Positions 51,063 to 61,119 of a DNA stretch of 64,000 nt are shown here, piece after piece. The DNA is taken from the NCBI GenBank assembly GCA_017795085.1, contig CP051246.1, positions 3,908,514-3,972,513 on the forward strand, written 5' to 3'. The notes below the pieces were generated by a model that saw nothing but the letters and a program-made list of their open reading frames with translations, made no database searches and was not told the origin of the DNA. Position 1 is the stretch's first letter, and the number at the start of each line of letters is the position of its first letter. The translations under genes were made by a program, and so were the position numbers. This DNA is from Salegentibacter sp. GTDB taxonomy: Bacteria > Bacteroidota > Bacteroidia > Flavobacteriales > Flavobacteriaceae.

Positions 51063-51764
51063 CTACTTTTTTGGTCTAACGGTTCGTTGTTCTATACGCT
51101 TTTCATAGTTCTTTCCTTCAAAAATTCGCTGTACGAAAATACCGGGAATATGAACAAAATTAGGATCAAGCTCTCCGGGTTCAACCAGCTCTTCTACTTC
51201 GGCCACGGTAATTTTTGCCGCCCCGCACATCACCGGATTAAAATTTCTGGCTGTTCCTTTAAAAATAAGATTTCCGGCTTTGTCGCCTTTCCAGGCTTTT
51301 ACAAAGGCAAAATCGGCTTTAAAAGCTTCCTCCAGCACATACATTTTTCCGTTAAATTCACGGGTTTCTTTATTTATGGAAACCTCGGTGCCGAATCCAG
51401 CGGGGGTGTAAATGGCAGGAAAACCCTGCTGGGCAGCCTGGCAGCGTGCTGCGAGTGTTCCCTGCGGAATAAGCTCTACGTCCAGTTCCTCACTTAGCAT
51501 CTGCCTTTCAAACTCGGCATTTTCGCCTACATATGAGGAAACCATTTTTTTGATCTGTTTTTTATGAAGTAACTGACCCAGGCCAAAATCGTCTACGCCG
51601 GCATTATTGGAAATACAGGTAAGGTTTTTCACATTGCGTTTTACCAATTCTGAAATGGCATTCTCAGGAATTCCGGAAAGGCCAAAACCTCCCAGCATAA
51701 ATACCATGCCGTCTTCGACCCCCTTTAGGGCCTCTGAAACATTTGCAAGGTTTTTTGTAATCAT
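51063..51764 (-). CDS. scoA: 3-oxoacid CoA-transferase subunit A
   Basis: A 233-residue partner of ScoB. The glycine-rich CoA-binding segment [33 protein letters not shown] and [28 protein letters not shown] are all standard for the alpha subunit. Two-gene scoAB transferases act in ketone body or branched-chain degradation; the preferred donor cannot be fixed from sequence. The pair is an independent unit between convergent neighbours. Confidence 0.94.
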   Translation of the reverse strand: MITKNLANVSEALKGVEDGMVFMLGGFGLSGIPENAISELVKRNVKNLTCISNNAGVDDFGLGQLLHKKQIKKMVSSYVGENAEFERQMLSEELDVELIPQGTLAARCQAAQQGFPAIYTPAGFGTEVSINKETREFNGKMYVLEEAFKADFAFVKAWKGDKAGNLIFKGTARNFNPVMCGAAKITVAEVEELVEPGELDPNFVHIPGIFVQRIFEGKNYEKRIEQRTVRPKK

Positions 51765-51867
51765 CGGTTAAATTTTACCGAAAAATACAAAAACAAACGC
51801 AGTGTTACAATGCTAATATATCTATATATTGAATTTTTAGGAAAAAATGAAGCTAATTGTTATCAAT

Positions 51868-54180
51868 TTAAAAATCGATCTCATCTGAAAAATCATCGTC
51901 TTCATTTTCAGTAGCTTCATCATTGTCATTACAATTTACATCAATAGAAAGGTTTTCAGGCCTGTGAAAATCCTCTTGAGAAATTTCTAAATCCTCATCA
52001 GCATAAAGATCTTTCATATACATTCCCCAAATGGGCAAAGCCATAGTAGCCCCCTGGCCGTAAGTTATGCCGGGAAAATGCACTGAGCGATCTTCGGCAC
52101 CCACCCATACACCGGTTACCAAGTTGGGCACCATTCCCATAAACCAACCGTCACTCTGGTTTTGGGTAGTTCCTGTTTTTCCGGCAATAGGATTTTTAAA
52201 ATCGTAAGGATAACCGGTAACCGCCCGTTTGTAATGCGGTAAATTTTTAGCATAAGTACCGCGTAAACGCACGCCCGAGCCGTTTTGTGTTACCCCTTCC
52301 AAAAGATTTACCGTAACATAAGCAGCTTCCCTACTTAAAACATCCCGGGTTTCGGGAATATTCTGAAATAATACCGTTCCGTTTTTATCTTCAATACGGG
52401 TCACAATTACGGGTTTTACATAGACCCCTTCATTGGCAAAAGTACTGTAGGCCGAAACCATTTCATATAGACTCATATCCTCAGTTCCCAGGGCTATCGC
52501 AGGGCCTTCTGAAAAGCCTTCGGTATCCACTCCTAATTTGGCCAATAAATCAATTACAGGCCCAGGACCGGTTTTATCAATTAATCGGGCAGTAATACTG
52601 TTAACCGATTTTGCCAAAGCTTCTTTAAGGCTTAGCATGCCTTCATACTTATTATCGCTATTTCGGGGCGACCAGTCTTTACTATTCCCGTATTTCCCTT
52701 CTTCAATGGTAAAACGGTTTCGCGGCATTATATCACAGGGCGATAATCTTAGCTGGTCTATTGCCGTAGCATAAACAAAAGGTTTAAAGGTAGAACCAAC
52801 CTGACGTTTGCCTTGTTTTACGTGGTCGTATTTAAAATGTTTAAAATTGGCGCCCCCTACCCAGGCTTTTATTTCACCGGTTTGCGGCGCCATGGAAAGT
52901 AAACCGGCCCGCAAATAGCCTTTATAGTGGAAAATAGAATCTTTAGGGGTCATGATGGTATCCTTTAGTCCATCCCAGGTAAAAATACGCATCTCGGTTT
53001 CTTTATCAAAAGAGGCCAAAATTTCCTTTTCAGATTTACCGTTTTTTTCCATTCCTTTCCAACGTGCAGAACGTTTCATAGCAGAACGGATTATTTGATT
53101 TACTTCTTGTTGTTCTATATCCCGAAAAGGAGCCGTAGCATTATTTTCATTCTGGCGATCAAATTCCTTTTGAAGATTTGAAATATGGGCCACTACCGAT
53201 TTTTCAGCATATTCCTGCATTTTAGAATCGATACTGGTGTAGATTTTTAATCCGTCGCGATAAAGACTGTAATTAGTACCATCGGGTTTTGGGTTGTCTT
53301 TAATCCATTGCTTCATTAAAGCCTGGAGATATACCCTGAAATAAGTAGCCATGCCTTCATCGTGGCTTTCAGGGGTAAAATCGAGTTTCATTGGAAGCTC
53401 CTGTAATGAATCTTTTTTCTGTTCAGAAACATACCCATTTTTATACATTTGCTCAAAAACCTGATTTCTTCTTGATTTAACCATATCAGGTCGTCGAATG
53501 GGATTATATAAAGATGCATTTTTGAGCATGCCAACCAAAACCGCCGATTCTTCAATTTTAAGGTCCTTGGTTTCTTTCCCAAAATAAATACGAGAAGCTG
53601 AACGCACACCCACTGCCTGATACACAAAATCGTATTTATTAAAATACATGGTAATGATTTCCTGTTTGGTATACTGGCGCTCTAAACGGGTAGCAATCAC
53701 CCATTCTTTAAATTTCTGAAAAACCCTTGGTACAAATCCCCGGGCCACATCTTCGGTAAATAAAAGCTTGGCCAATTGTTGGGTAATAGTACTTGCTCCC
53801 CCGCGTTGTCCTAAAAATACCGCAGCTCTAATGGTCCCTTTGGCATCAATTCCTGCATGTTTATAAAAACGTTCATCTTCGGTGGCCACCAGAGCCTCTA
53901 CCAAATGATCAGGCAGATCTTCGTATTTTATAGGGGTACGATTTTCACTATAATATTTCCCCAGGGTTTCCCCATCGGCCGTGAAAATTTCAGTTGCCAG
54001 GTTGGTTTCTGGATTTTCAAGTTGTTCAAAGGAAGGCATTTTCCCAAAGGCACCCCATCCGGCTAACAGGAAAATAAAAGCTACGGCTACCAGGCCAAGG
54101 ACAAAAAGCGCCCAAAAACCTACAATATACTTGGTATTATTTCTTGTAGGTTTTGTTTTCTTTTTTTGATTTCGGGACAT
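51868..54180 (-). CDS. Penicillin-binding protein 1A (bifunctional class A PBP)
   Basis: A 770-residue enzyme polymerising and cross-linking peptidoglycan. A Lys/Thr/Asn-rich cytoplasmic start and one TM (about 23-45) lead to the GT51 domain (about 75-255, ATEDERFYKHAGID with catalytic Glu, RGGASTITQQLAK, KQEIITMYFNKY) and the transpeptidase domain (about 420-690) with GSTFKPFVYA (SxxK), SVN and KTGTTQ. A polyacidic tail (NDNDEATENEDDDFSDEIDF) closes the protein. It is the third gene of ricT-gldH-pbp1A, 6 bp after gldH. Confidence 0.95.
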   Translation of the reverse strand: MSRNQKKKTKPTRNNTKYIVGFWALFVLGLVAVAFIFLLAGWGAFGKMPSFEQLENPETNLATEIFTADGETLGKYYSENRTPIKYEDLPDHLVEALVATEDERFYKHAGIDAKGTIRAAVFLGQRGGASTITQQLAKLLFTEDVARGFVPRVFQKFKEWVIATRLERQYTKQEIITMYFNKYDFVYQAVGVRSASRIYFGKETKDLKIEESAVLVGMLKNASLYNPIRRPDMVKSRRNQVFEQMYKNGYVSEQKKDSLQELPMKLDFTPESHDEGMATYFRVYLQALMKQWIKDNPKPDGTNYSLYRDGLKIYTSIDSKMQEYAEKSVVAHISNLQKEFDRQNENNATAPFRDIEQQEVNQIIRSAMKRSARWKGMEKNGKSEKEILASFDKETEMRIFTWDGLKDTIMTPKDSIFHYKGYLRAGLLSMAPQTGEIKAWVGGANFKHFKYDHVKQGKRQVGSTFKPFVYATAIDQLRLSPCDIMPRNRFTIEEGKYGNSKDWSPRNSDNKYEGMLSLKEALAKSVNSITARLIDKTGPGPVIDLLAKLGVDTEGFSEGPAIALGTEDMSLYEMVSAYSTFANEGVYVKPVIVTRIEDKNGTVLFQNIPETRDVLSREAAYVTVNLLEGVTQNGSGVRLRGTYAKNLPHYKRAVTGYPYDFKNPIAGKTGTTQNQSDGWFMGMVPNLVTGVWVGAEDRSVHFPGITYGQGATMALPIWGMYMKDLYADEDLEISQEDFHRPENLSIDVNCNDNDEATENEDDDFSDEIDF

Positions 54181-54186
54181 TGTATT

Positions 54187-54681
54187 TTATTGTTGATCTG
54201 TTTTATTTTCTATTCTGAAACCCACGTGGGTAATTCCCTCAAGCTCTTCAAGGCCTTCTACTTCTCCATTCTTTCGCATAGCTTGTTTGATATTGACTTT
54301 ATACTTTCCCGGTTCATTAAAACTCACATTTTCTTTATACCAAAGTTTGCTTTCTTTTACATCACCAAAACCCTTGCCAAGCCATTCGCCACCAGGTGCT
54401 GCCATTTCATATTCCAAGGTATCGGTAATCACTTTTCCCTGCGGAAACTGGATTTCAGTAATTAAAAACAGGTTATTGTATTTAAAATCATTGTTATTCC
54501 TAAGGTTGATAAACAAATTATAAGTTTTAAGCGAATCTATTCCGTCCAACTCAAAATTGACCACCGAATCTTTATGCCATTTTGCATTTTTTATAGGTTC
54601 ATATTCATCAAAAACCCTGTTTTTGTCACAACCGACAACTACAAATACAAACGCAAAAAAAACAAAAACAGTACTACGCAT
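54187..54681 (-). CDS. gldH: Gliding motility lipoprotein GldH
   Basis: The frame opens at 54759 inside ricT, but the ATG at 54681 gives a lipoprotein signal (MRSTVFVFFAFVFVVVGC) and 164 residues. The mature part has FDEYEPIKNAKWHKDSVVNFEL and KYKVNIKQAMRKNGEVEGLEELEGITHVGFRIE, the GldH pattern. GldH is needed for gliding and chitin use in Flavobacterium and belongs to the type IX secretion/gliding set. The gene order ricT-gldH-pbp1A is conserved in flavobacteria. It overlaps ricT by 8 bp. Confidence 0.92.
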   Translation of the reverse strand: MRSTVFVFFAFVFVVVGCDKNRVFDEYEPIKNAKWHKDSVVNFELDGIDSLKTYNLFINLRNNNDFKYNNLFLITEIQFPQGKVITDTLEYEMAAPGGEWLGKGFGDVKESKLWYKENVSFNEPGKYKVNIKQAMRKNGEVEGLEELEGITHVGFRIENKTDQQ

Positions 54682-55840
54682 TTTTAGATGGTTTCCCTCT
54701 TCGGTGTTTTTTTCGGTTTTTACCTTTTGAACGTTTTCTTCCGCCCTTGGGTTTGTCAAAACGCGTTAAGCTATCCTGGCCTACCACATTATTAAAATCG
54801 GGTTTTTCTTCTACCTGTTGCAATTCGCTTTCAAATTCTTCCAGACTGGCCACATCTTCTTTCTTCTTATTGGAATTTATAATTTTATTTGCCTGCTCAG
54901 CGGTAATCTTGTGCCAGTTCATCCACTCACCTTCATAGGCATACCAAAGCAAGCCTTTAAAAATGTCAATCTTTTGACAAACTGCTGTTCCTTTTTTGGT
55001 GTATAGTTTAATATCGGTTTTTGGAAAAGATTTTAGAGCTTCCAGATACGTATCCAACTCGTAATTGAGGCAACATTTTAACTTTCCACACTGGCCGGCC
55101 AGTTTTTGTGGATTTAGTGAAAGTTGTTGATATCTAGCTGCCGAGGTACTCACCGACCTAAAATCGGTTAACCATGTTGAGCAGCATAATTCCCTCCCGC
55201 AAGAACCAATTCCGCCTAAACGTGAGGCCTCCTGGCGCAGGCCAATTTGTCGCATTTCAATACGGGTATTGAATTCCCGTGCAAATTCTTTAATAAGTTG
55301 CCGAAAATCCACCCGATCATCAGCTGTATAGTAAAAAGTAGCTTTTGAAGCATCACCCTGAAACTCCACATCGCTAATCTTCATACTTAAATTTAGTCGG
55401 ATAGCAATTTCTCGGGCACGCTTTTTAACTGCGTTTTCGCGATTGCGGGCAGTTTCCCACACTTCTATATCTTTCTCGGTAGCTTTTCGATAAATTTTTA
55501 GGATTTCATCACTTTCAGGATCTACTTTTTTCTTTTTCATCTGTACCCTTACCAGTTCCCCGGCAAGGCTTACCATGCCTATATCGTGACCAGGAGAAGC
55601 TTCAGCAGCTACCACATCGCCCATGCTTAAGCTTAAATTCTCGGTATTTTTATAAAAATGTTTACGCCCGTTTTTAAAGCGCACCTCAACAAAGTTGAAA
55701 GGTGCTACGCCCTGGGGGAGCGACATATTTGAAAGCCAGTCGAAAACTGAAAGTTTATTACAACTATCAGTTCCGCAGGTGCCATTGTTCTTACATCCTT
55801 TTGGCTGACCATCTTTGGTTGAGCAACCGCTACAAGCCAT
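54674..55840 (-). CDS. ricT: RicT/YaaT-like PSP1-domain protein
   Basis: A 388-residue cytoplasmic protein. A Cys-rich start (MACSGCSTKDGQPKGCKNNGTCG) is followed by the PSP1 domain (about 90-290) with GSCGRELCCSTWL and GQCGKLKCCLNYE, the eight-cysteine pattern that binds 4Fe-4S in the Bacillus RicA-RicF-RicT complex, which controls RNase Y processing. The basic tail (GGRKRSKGKNRKKHRRGK) may bind RNA. Ric partners RicA and RicF are not in the window and are generally absent from this phylum, so the role may differ. Common annotation: stage 0 sporulation protein-like. Confidence 0.88.
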   Translation of the reverse strand: MACSGCSTKDGQPKGCKNNGTCGTDSCNKLSVFDWLSNMSLPQGVAPFNFVEVRFKNGRKHFYKNTENLSLSMGDVVAAEASPGHDIGMVSLAGELVRVQMKKKKVDPESDEILKIYRKATEKDIEVWETARNRENAVKKRAREIAIRLNLSMKISDVEFQGDASKATFYYTADDRVDFRQLIKEFAREFNTRIEMRQIGLRQEASRLGGIGSCGRELCCSTWLTDFRSVSTSAARYQQLSLNPQKLAGQCGKLKCCLNYELDTYLEALKSFPKTDIKLYTKKGTAVCQKIDIFKGLLWYAYEGEWMNWHKITAEQANKIINSNKKKEDVASLEEFESELQQVEEKPDFNNVVGQDSLTRFDKPKGGRKRSKGKNRKKHRRGKPSKNA

Positions 55841-56032
55841 ATATTTATATATTCTGAAAGCTTGCCTAACTTGGTTTTTCCTAATTTATTCAGAAAAACT
55901 TCCGCAAATTATTTTTGAATTAACATTTTTTCAGTAGCAATAATTTGAGGCTTAGACAGGCTTTTTGGGTTCATATTTCAGTCTAAAAGGTAAATATACC
56001 AATATTAATTGGCACATAATAAGAACGTCTGC

Positions 56033-57064
56033 CTAGCTTTTATATTTTAAAACTTCAGAACGTCCTTTTTTAAAAATCTTATTGCTGTTATGTTTTCCTT
56101 TTCGCAGGGCTTTTTGTTCCTCATAAGGCAGGGCAGCAATTTCTTTACATTTTGTTGAACAGCAATTATCCATTTTTGCCGCACATTCCTCACATTGAAT
56201 AAACAGCAAATGGCAAGCTTCATTGGCACAATTTACATGGGTATCACAGGGTTTTCCGCATTGGTGGCATTTTGCAATTACTTCATCTGAAATCCGTTCG
56301 GCACGGCGATGGTCAAAAACAAAATTCTTCCCGATAAACTTATTTTCGAGCTTTTGTTGTTCTACCTGCCGGGCATATTCAATAATACCACCTTCCAACT
56401 GGTACACATTTTTAAACCCGCGGTGCTTGTAATACGCGCTGGCCTTTTCACATCGAATCCCACCGGTACAATACATTACCAGGTTCTTGTCTTCTTTATG
56501 TGCTGCCAAATCTTCTTCAATTATTGGCAAAGAATCCCTGAATGTATCCACATCAGGCGTTATTGCCCCCTGAAAATGACCGATTTCACTTTCATAATGA
56601 TTTCGCATATCTACCAAAACGGTATTGGGATCATTCAACAGATCGTTGAATTTTTTAGCATCAACGTGTACGCCTTTATTGCGAACATCAAAGGTTTCAT
56701 CGTTTAAACCATCGGCCACAATTTTATCACGGACTTTCACTTTAAGTTTCAGAAACGATTTTAAGTTGTGTTCAATGGCAATATTCAGGCGAACACCTTC
56801 CAGAAAATAAATCCCGTCAATAAAAGCTTTAAATTCATTAAAGCGTTCTGCAGGTACTGAAAGTTGCGCGTTAATGCCTTCATGGGCCACATAAATCCTA
56901 CCTAAAACTTCCATTTGATCCCAGGCGATAAACAAATGATCCCTGAATAAATCGGGATTTCCGATTTTGGCGTAGGCATAGAAAGAGAGCGTAAGGCGGT
57001 CTTCTCCGGCCTCTTCTAACAAGGCTTCCCTTTCTTTAGCGCTTAGTTTATTGTACAGTTGCAT
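56033..57064 (-). CDS. trhO: tRNA uridine(34) hydroxylase TrhO (rhodanese family, UPF0176)
   Basis: A 343-residue protein that hydroxylates uridine at the wobble position of certain tRNAs using O2. The N-terminal domain (about 25-110) is ferredoxin-like. The rhodanese domain (about 130-240) holds MYCTGGIRCEKASAY with the catalytic cysteine, followed by a C-terminal zinc-type block with CHQCGKPCDTHVNCANEAC and CEEC...CCSTKC. TATCTTTG at 57100-57107 (minus) with a TTG 15 bp further upstream is a likely promoter, spacing a little short. Confidence 0.93.
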   Translation of the reverse strand: MQLYNKLSAKEREALLEEAGEDRLTLSFYAYAKIGNPDLFRDHLFIAWDQMEVLGRIYVAHEGINAQLSVPAERFNEFKAFIDGIYFLEGVRLNIAIEHNLKSFLKLKVKVRDKIVADGLNDETFDVRNKGVHVDAKKFNDLLNDPNTVLVDMRNHYESEIGHFQGAITPDVDTFRDSLPIIEEDLAAHKEDKNLVMYCTGGIRCEKASAYYKHRGFKNVYQLEGGIIEYARQVEQQKLENKFIGKNFVFDHRRAERISDEVIAKCHQCGKPCDTHVNCANEACHLLFIQCEECAAKMDNCCSTKCKEIAALPYEEQKALRKGKHNSNKIFKKGRSEVLKYKS

Positions 57065-57370
57065 GCTATACTAATTTGTAAGGTTAAAGAAAATTTTTGC
57101 AAAGATACGTTTTTATATAGCTCAAAAAAATTCCGCCTAAGCACTCGTAAGTATTTATTGTAAAACTAATTTGAACCGGGCCTTTTAAAAAATCAAACAT
57201 TATTTAAAAAAGCGAATACCTGTGTTTTTTAGTCTCAAGTATAAACACCACTATCCTTTCCTTGTGATTTTTTTTAGCAATATCGTTTAGAATAAAAAAT
57301 GCTTTCGACAATAAATTGTACTACACCAAAACTTATACTAATTTAGCAACTCTTAGAAAATAATTAAACC
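57065..57370. other. Divergent intergenic stretch between trhO and recA
   Basis: About 300 bp of AT-rich DNA with the trhO promoter element (57100-57107). ATACTAATTT occurs near both ends, at 57069 and 57335, before each gene start. No LexA-like box was recognised near recA. Confidence 0.5.
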
Positions 57371-58384
57371 ATGAGCAACGATAAAGAAAAAGAAGCGAAA
57401 CTAAAGGCCCTAAAGCTTACCCTTGACAAAATGGATAAGACCTATGGAAAGGGTACGGTAATGAAGATGAGTGACCAGGCTGTGGCCGATGTAGATGCTA
57501 TTTCTACCGGCTCTTTAGGAATGGATTTGGCCATGGGTGTAGGCGGTTATCCCCGCGGAAGGGTTGTTGAAATTTACGGCCCTGAATCTTCAGGAAAAAC
57601 CACCCTTACGCTGCACGCCATTGCTGAGGCTCAAAAAAAAGGGGGCATTGCCGCATTTATTGATGCCGAACACGCTTTTGACCGGTTTTATGCTGAAAAA
57701 CTCGGGATAGACATTGAAAACCTAATTATTTCACAACCCGATAATGGTGAACAGGCTTTAGAAATTGCCGATAACCTAATCCGTTCGGGAGCAATTGATA
57801 TTATTGTAGTAGACTCCGTAGCTGCGCTTACGCCAAAAAGCGAAATTGAAGGTGAAATGGGCGATTCTAAAATGGGTCTTCACGCACGATTAATGTCTCA
57901 GGCCTTAAGAAAATTAACCTCCTCTATTAGCAAGACCAACTGTACCGTGATATTTATTAACCAGTTGCGGGAGAAAATCGGTGTGATGTTCGGAAACCCT
58001 GAAACCACAACCGGAGGAAATGCATTAAAATTTTATGCCTCGGTACGGGTAGATATCAGGCGTTCTACACAAATTAAAGACAGCAATAGTAACGTATTAG
58101 GAAATAAAACCCGCGTAAAAATTGTAAAAAACAAAGTTGCCCCGCCTTTTAAAACCGCTGAATTTGATATTATGTACGGTCTGGGAATTTCAAAAATCGG
58201 GGAGATTATTGATATTGGTGTAGACTATGAAATCATAAAGAAAAGCGGTTCGTGGTTTAGCTATCAAGACACCAAGCTGGGCCAGGGACGCGATGCCGTT
58301 AAAACCCTCTTGAAAGACAATCCCGATTTAATGGAAGAATTGGAAGAAAAAATTAAAGAAGCTATTGAAGTAGCAAAAGAATAG
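57371..58384 (+). CDS. recA: Recombinase RecA
   Basis: A 337-residue DNA strand-exchange ATPase. Walker A is GPESSGKTT (70-78), Walker [13 protein letters not shown], and the L2/C-terminal core has [37 protein letters not shown]. The C-terminus is short, ending [13 protein letters not shown], without the long acidic tail of E. coli RecA. It is a single gene closed by a terminator. No recX follows. Confidence 0.98.
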   Translation: MSNDKEKEAKLKALKLTLDKMDKTYGKGTVMKMSDQAVADVDAISTGSLGMDLAMGVGGYPRGRVVEIYGPESSGKTTLTLHAIAEAQKKGGIAAFIDAEHAFDRFYAEKLGIDIENLIISQPDNGEQALEIADNLIRSGAIDIIVVDSVAALTPKSEIEGEMGDSKMGLHARLMSQALRKLTSSISKTNCTVIFINQLREKIGVMFGNPETTTGGNALKFYASVRVDIRRSTQIKDSNSNVLGNKTRVKIVKNKVAPPFKTAEFDIMYGLGISKIGEIIDIGVDYEIIKKSGSWFSYQDTKLGQGRDAVKTLLKDNPDLMEELEEKIKEAIEVAKE

Positions 58385-58408
58385 GCATTACATAACAACT
58401 ATAATTTT

Positions 58409-58440
58409 TAAAAATCCCTTTTTTAGGGATTTTTTTTATT
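58409..58440 (+). terminator. Rho-independent terminator after recA
   Basis: AAAATCCCT/AGGGATTTT (9 bp) with a T-only loop is followed by T7. Confidence 0.8.
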
Positions 58441-58520
58441 TTTAGACGCAACCTTTTTATACTTTATGCATCTATAAATTAGATAACAAATTTTTTATAA
58501 ACAAAAACAAAGAAAAAGAG

Positions 58521-59042
58521 ATGAAAAAGTTATTTGCTTTTGCATTAATTGCAGTAGGAGTATTAAGCTTGACCAGTTGTATGAATGATGACGGCCCGAA
58601 TATTAATTATGAAGTAGCAGAAATCACCGGGCACGATTTACCAGAATACTTTGAAGAAGGAGAAGAATACGAAATCAATGTTGATTATTTATTACCTTCA
58701 GCCTGCCATTCTTTCTACGGATTCCAAACGGGAAATGAAGAAAACGAAGATGATGAAACTATTTTCGAATATTACATCCAAGTGCAGACTTCGTATGATC
58801 CTAACCTTACCGAGTGTACCGAAGAAGATGATGATTTAGAAAAGACAGCTGAACTCATTGATGATTTTGAAATTAAATCTGAAAATGATTATACCACCTA
58901 TCGTTTTAACTTTATTACCGGTTACGATAGTGATGGCAATCCTGAATATCTAACCGTTGATGTTCCGGTTGGAGCACCTGATGATAACGGTGATGAAGAA
59001 GAAAATGGTGATGAAGAAAACAATGATGATTCTAACGAATAA
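58521..59042 (+). CDS. Acidic lipoprotein, 173 residues
   Basis: Not recognised beyond its layout. A lipoprotein signal (LTSC, lipid-bearing Cys19) leads to a mature domain with two cysteines (SACHSFYGF, LTECTEEDDD). The C-terminal 20 residues are nearly all Asp, Glu and Asn with scattered Gly, rather like a low-complexity, calcium-binding-type tail. It precedes the ECF sigma gene by 14 bp and is probably cotranscribed, which suggests a link with envelope sensing. Confidence 0.68.
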   Translation: MKKLFAFALIAVGVLSLTSCMNDDGPNINYEVAEITGHDLPEYFEEGEEYEINVDYLLPSACHSFYGFQTGNEENEDDETIFEYYIQVQTSYDPNLTECTEEDDDLEKTAELIDDFEIKSENDYTTYRFNFITGYDSDGNPEYLTVDVPVGAPDDNGDEEENGDEENNDDSNE

Positions 59043-59056
59043 CACCTTTAACCTTA

Positions 59057-59599
59057 GTGGGTTTAGAAAAACTCATACATCAATGTAAAAAACAGGATAT
59101 CAAGGCACAGGAAGAACTTTACCGTTTGTACTCCGGTAAATTATTTGGCCTGTGCCTTAAATATTCCAGCAGCTACCAGGAGGCACAAGACAACCTCCAG
59201 GATGGCTTCCTAACTATCTTTAAAAAAATCAAACAATACAAAGATAAAGGCTCTTTTGAAGGATGGATGAAACGCGTGGTAATTAATACCGCGCTTCAGA
59301 AATACCGAAAAGAGAAATTTTTTGAAATAATAAATGAAAATCAGGTGGAAGATCCTGAAATTGAAATTCAGGAGCAAGGCCCTCAAATGGATTTTTTATT
59401 GAAAACCATTCAGGAACTACCAGAGCGCTATCGGGTGGTTTTTAACCTGTATGCTTTAGACGGCTACTCCCACCAGGAAATTGCAGAATTACTTAAAATA
59501 TCAGTCGGAACCTCAAAATCTAATTTGGCACGGGCCCGCAATATTTTAAAAGAAAAAATTGAAGCACAACAAAAAAACACGTCGGTGCAATCATTATGA
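59057..59599 (+). CDS. ECF-type RNA polymerase sigma factor
   Basis: A 180-residue sigma70-family protein. Region 2 spans about 10-75 (ELYRLYSGKLFGLCLKYSSSYQEAQDNLQDGFLTIFKKI in part, then FEGWMKRVVINTALQKYRK) and region 4 about 115-165 (LPERYRVVFNLYALDGYSHQEIAELLKISVGTSKSNLARAR). The start is GTG at 59057; no ATG is nearby. It overlaps the next gene by 4 bp; this fixed pairing with a TM/barrel protein is common in flavobacteria. Confidence 0.9.
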   Translation: MGLEKLIHQCKKQDIKAQEELYRLYSGKLFGLCLKYSSSYQEAQDNLQDGFLTIFKKIKQYKDKGSFEGWMKRVVINTALQKYRKEKFFEIINENQVEDPEIEIQEQGPQMDFLLKTIQELPERYRVVFNLYALDGYSHQEIAELLKISVGTSKSNLARARNILKEKIEAQQKNTSVQSL

Positions 59600-60996
59600 A
59601 GGAGAAAAAGAACATAGACCGGCTTTACCAGGAGAAGTTTAAAGACTTCGAAGCTTCCCCTCCTTCCCATCTTTGGAAAAATATTTCCAAAGAATTAAAG
59701 GAAGAGCAAAAAATTATTCCGCTGTGGTATAAATTAGCCGGAGCTGCAGCTGTTTTAGCCCTTGTACTGGCCGGAAGCTGGTGGGCAAGCACCAATTTTA
59801 AACCTTCGGGAACGCAGGTTGTTTTTGAAATAGATGAAGACCAAAAACCACAATTTGAATTTCCGGGAGAAAAAAACGAACTTTTAAAACAAAGCGGCTC
59901 ACAACTTCAGCATATTATAGACGGAAACCGGGAAAACAATTCAGAGAAGCACAGCAGGATTGCAGAAAACCACGGCAGGAAAACCGAGCAGGATGCTGAA
60001 AATAATACCGTAGAAAAAGAAAATACCTCAAAACAAGAGCATAGCGCCATTGCCCAGAATGAGCAAAAAGAAAACAAAGAAGCTAAAGACAGTCTAAAAA
60101 ATATAACTAAAAAGATCGAAGAAGGAATTGCTGAAAATAAACCGGAAGACAAAACTTCAGCAGAAAATGAAGATGAAGAAGACACAACCGGGCTTGCTTT
60201 ATTGGAAGAAGATAAGGAAGATAATTCCCCTACCGACGAAAAGGAATTTTCAACTACAAGAAAAAACAGGTTAAGCCTTAAAACCTTTGCAGCACCTATT
60301 GTCTACAACAATATGGGCAACGGTAGCGCTATAGACCCACAATTTGCACAAAACCCTTCTTCGTCAAACCTTTCTATGGCGTACGGGATGAATATCGCTT
60401 ATGCAATTTCTGAGAAGGTTAAAATCCGCTCAGGGATAGGAAAAGTTTCTATGAATTATGATATTCAGGAGGTAGGTTTTAACACAAGTGTAAATACACA
60501 AGCTATATCTACTATTAATTACAACCGGGAAAGCTCTAATTTACAAGTTATGAGCACACATTCCAGTGATTCTTATAGCTCTCCTAACTTCCCTTCCAAT
60601 AATGATTTTTCTCCTGAAATAATTGCCTCTCGTACTATGACCGGGGAATTAAACCAGCAATTTGGTTATATAGAAGTTCCTTTAGAAATAGAATATAAGC
60701 TTATTGATAAAAAAATAGGCCTAAATATTATTGGGGGAGGCAGTAGCCTGTTTTTAGATGAAAATGCCATTACCCTTAACGCCAACAACCAAAGTACGGT
60801 TTTAGGCGAGGCGAACAACCTTAACAAAACGAGTTTTAGTACTAATATTGGACTTGGGCTGGATTATAACCTGGGTGATAATTTTGGTATTAACCTGGAG
60901 CCTATTTTTAAATATCAAATCAATACTTTTGATAATGCAGGTGATGTACAGCCTTTCTTTTTCGGGGTATATTCCGGAATTAGTTATAGATTTTAA
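59596..60996 (+). CDS. Putative anti-sigma/outer-membrane-barrel-like protein
   Basis: A 466-residue protein in three parts. Residues 1-45 resemble a short anti-sigma-type segment (LYQEKFKDFEASPPSHLWKNISKELKEEQK). One TM helix follows (about 47-66, LAGAAAVLALVLAGSWWA). Next comes a long, highly charged Glu/Lys/Asn linker (about 90-220) and a C-terminal domain with alternating hydrophobic strands (GMNIAYAISEKVKIRSGIGKV ... NIGLGLDYNLGDNFGINLEPIFKYQ ... FGVYSGISYRF) like an outer-membrane beta-barrel, ending in Phe. It could span from inner to outer membrane and inhibit the sigma factor until a signal arrives, which is inference. Confidence 0.72.
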   Translation: MKEKKNIDRLYQEKFKDFEASPPSHLWKNISKELKEEQKIIPLWYKLAGAAAVLALVLAGSWWASTNFKPSGTQVVFEIDEDQKPQFEFPGEKNELLKQSGSQLQHIIDGNRENNSEKHSRIAENHGRKTEQDAENNTVEKENTSKQEHSAIAQNEQKENKEAKDSLKNITKKIEEGIAENKPEDKTSAENEDEEDTTGLALLEEDKEDNSPTDEKEFSTTRKNRLSLKTFAAPIVYNNMGNGSAIDPQFAQNPSSSNLSMAYGMNIAYAISEKVKIRSGIGKVSMNYDIQEVGFNTSVNTQAISTINYNRESSNLQVMSTHSSDSYSSPNFPSNNDFSPEIIASRTMTGELNQQFGYIEVPLEIEYKLIDKKIGLNIIGGGSSLFLDENAITLNANNQSTVLGEANNLNKTSFSTNIGLGLDYNLGDNFGINLEPIFKYQINTFDNAGDVQPFFFGVYSGISYRF

Positions 60997-61022
60997 TTTT
61001 TGACCAGAGGCTATCTGAAAAT

Positions 61023-61038
61023 AGCTAAACTTGTTTCA
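61023..61038. repeat. Dispersed palindromic repeat, copy 3
   Basis: AGCTAAACTTGTTTCA; TATTTTGATTATCAA follows at 61073, matching the arrangement near copy 2 at 29297. Confidence 0.5.
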
Positions 61039-61119
61039 GGCTTTATCCCAAATTTAATTCGGGGTTCCAGTATATTTTGATTATCAAAATTTTAGTTGAA
61101 ACATACCTGGTCTGGATGT

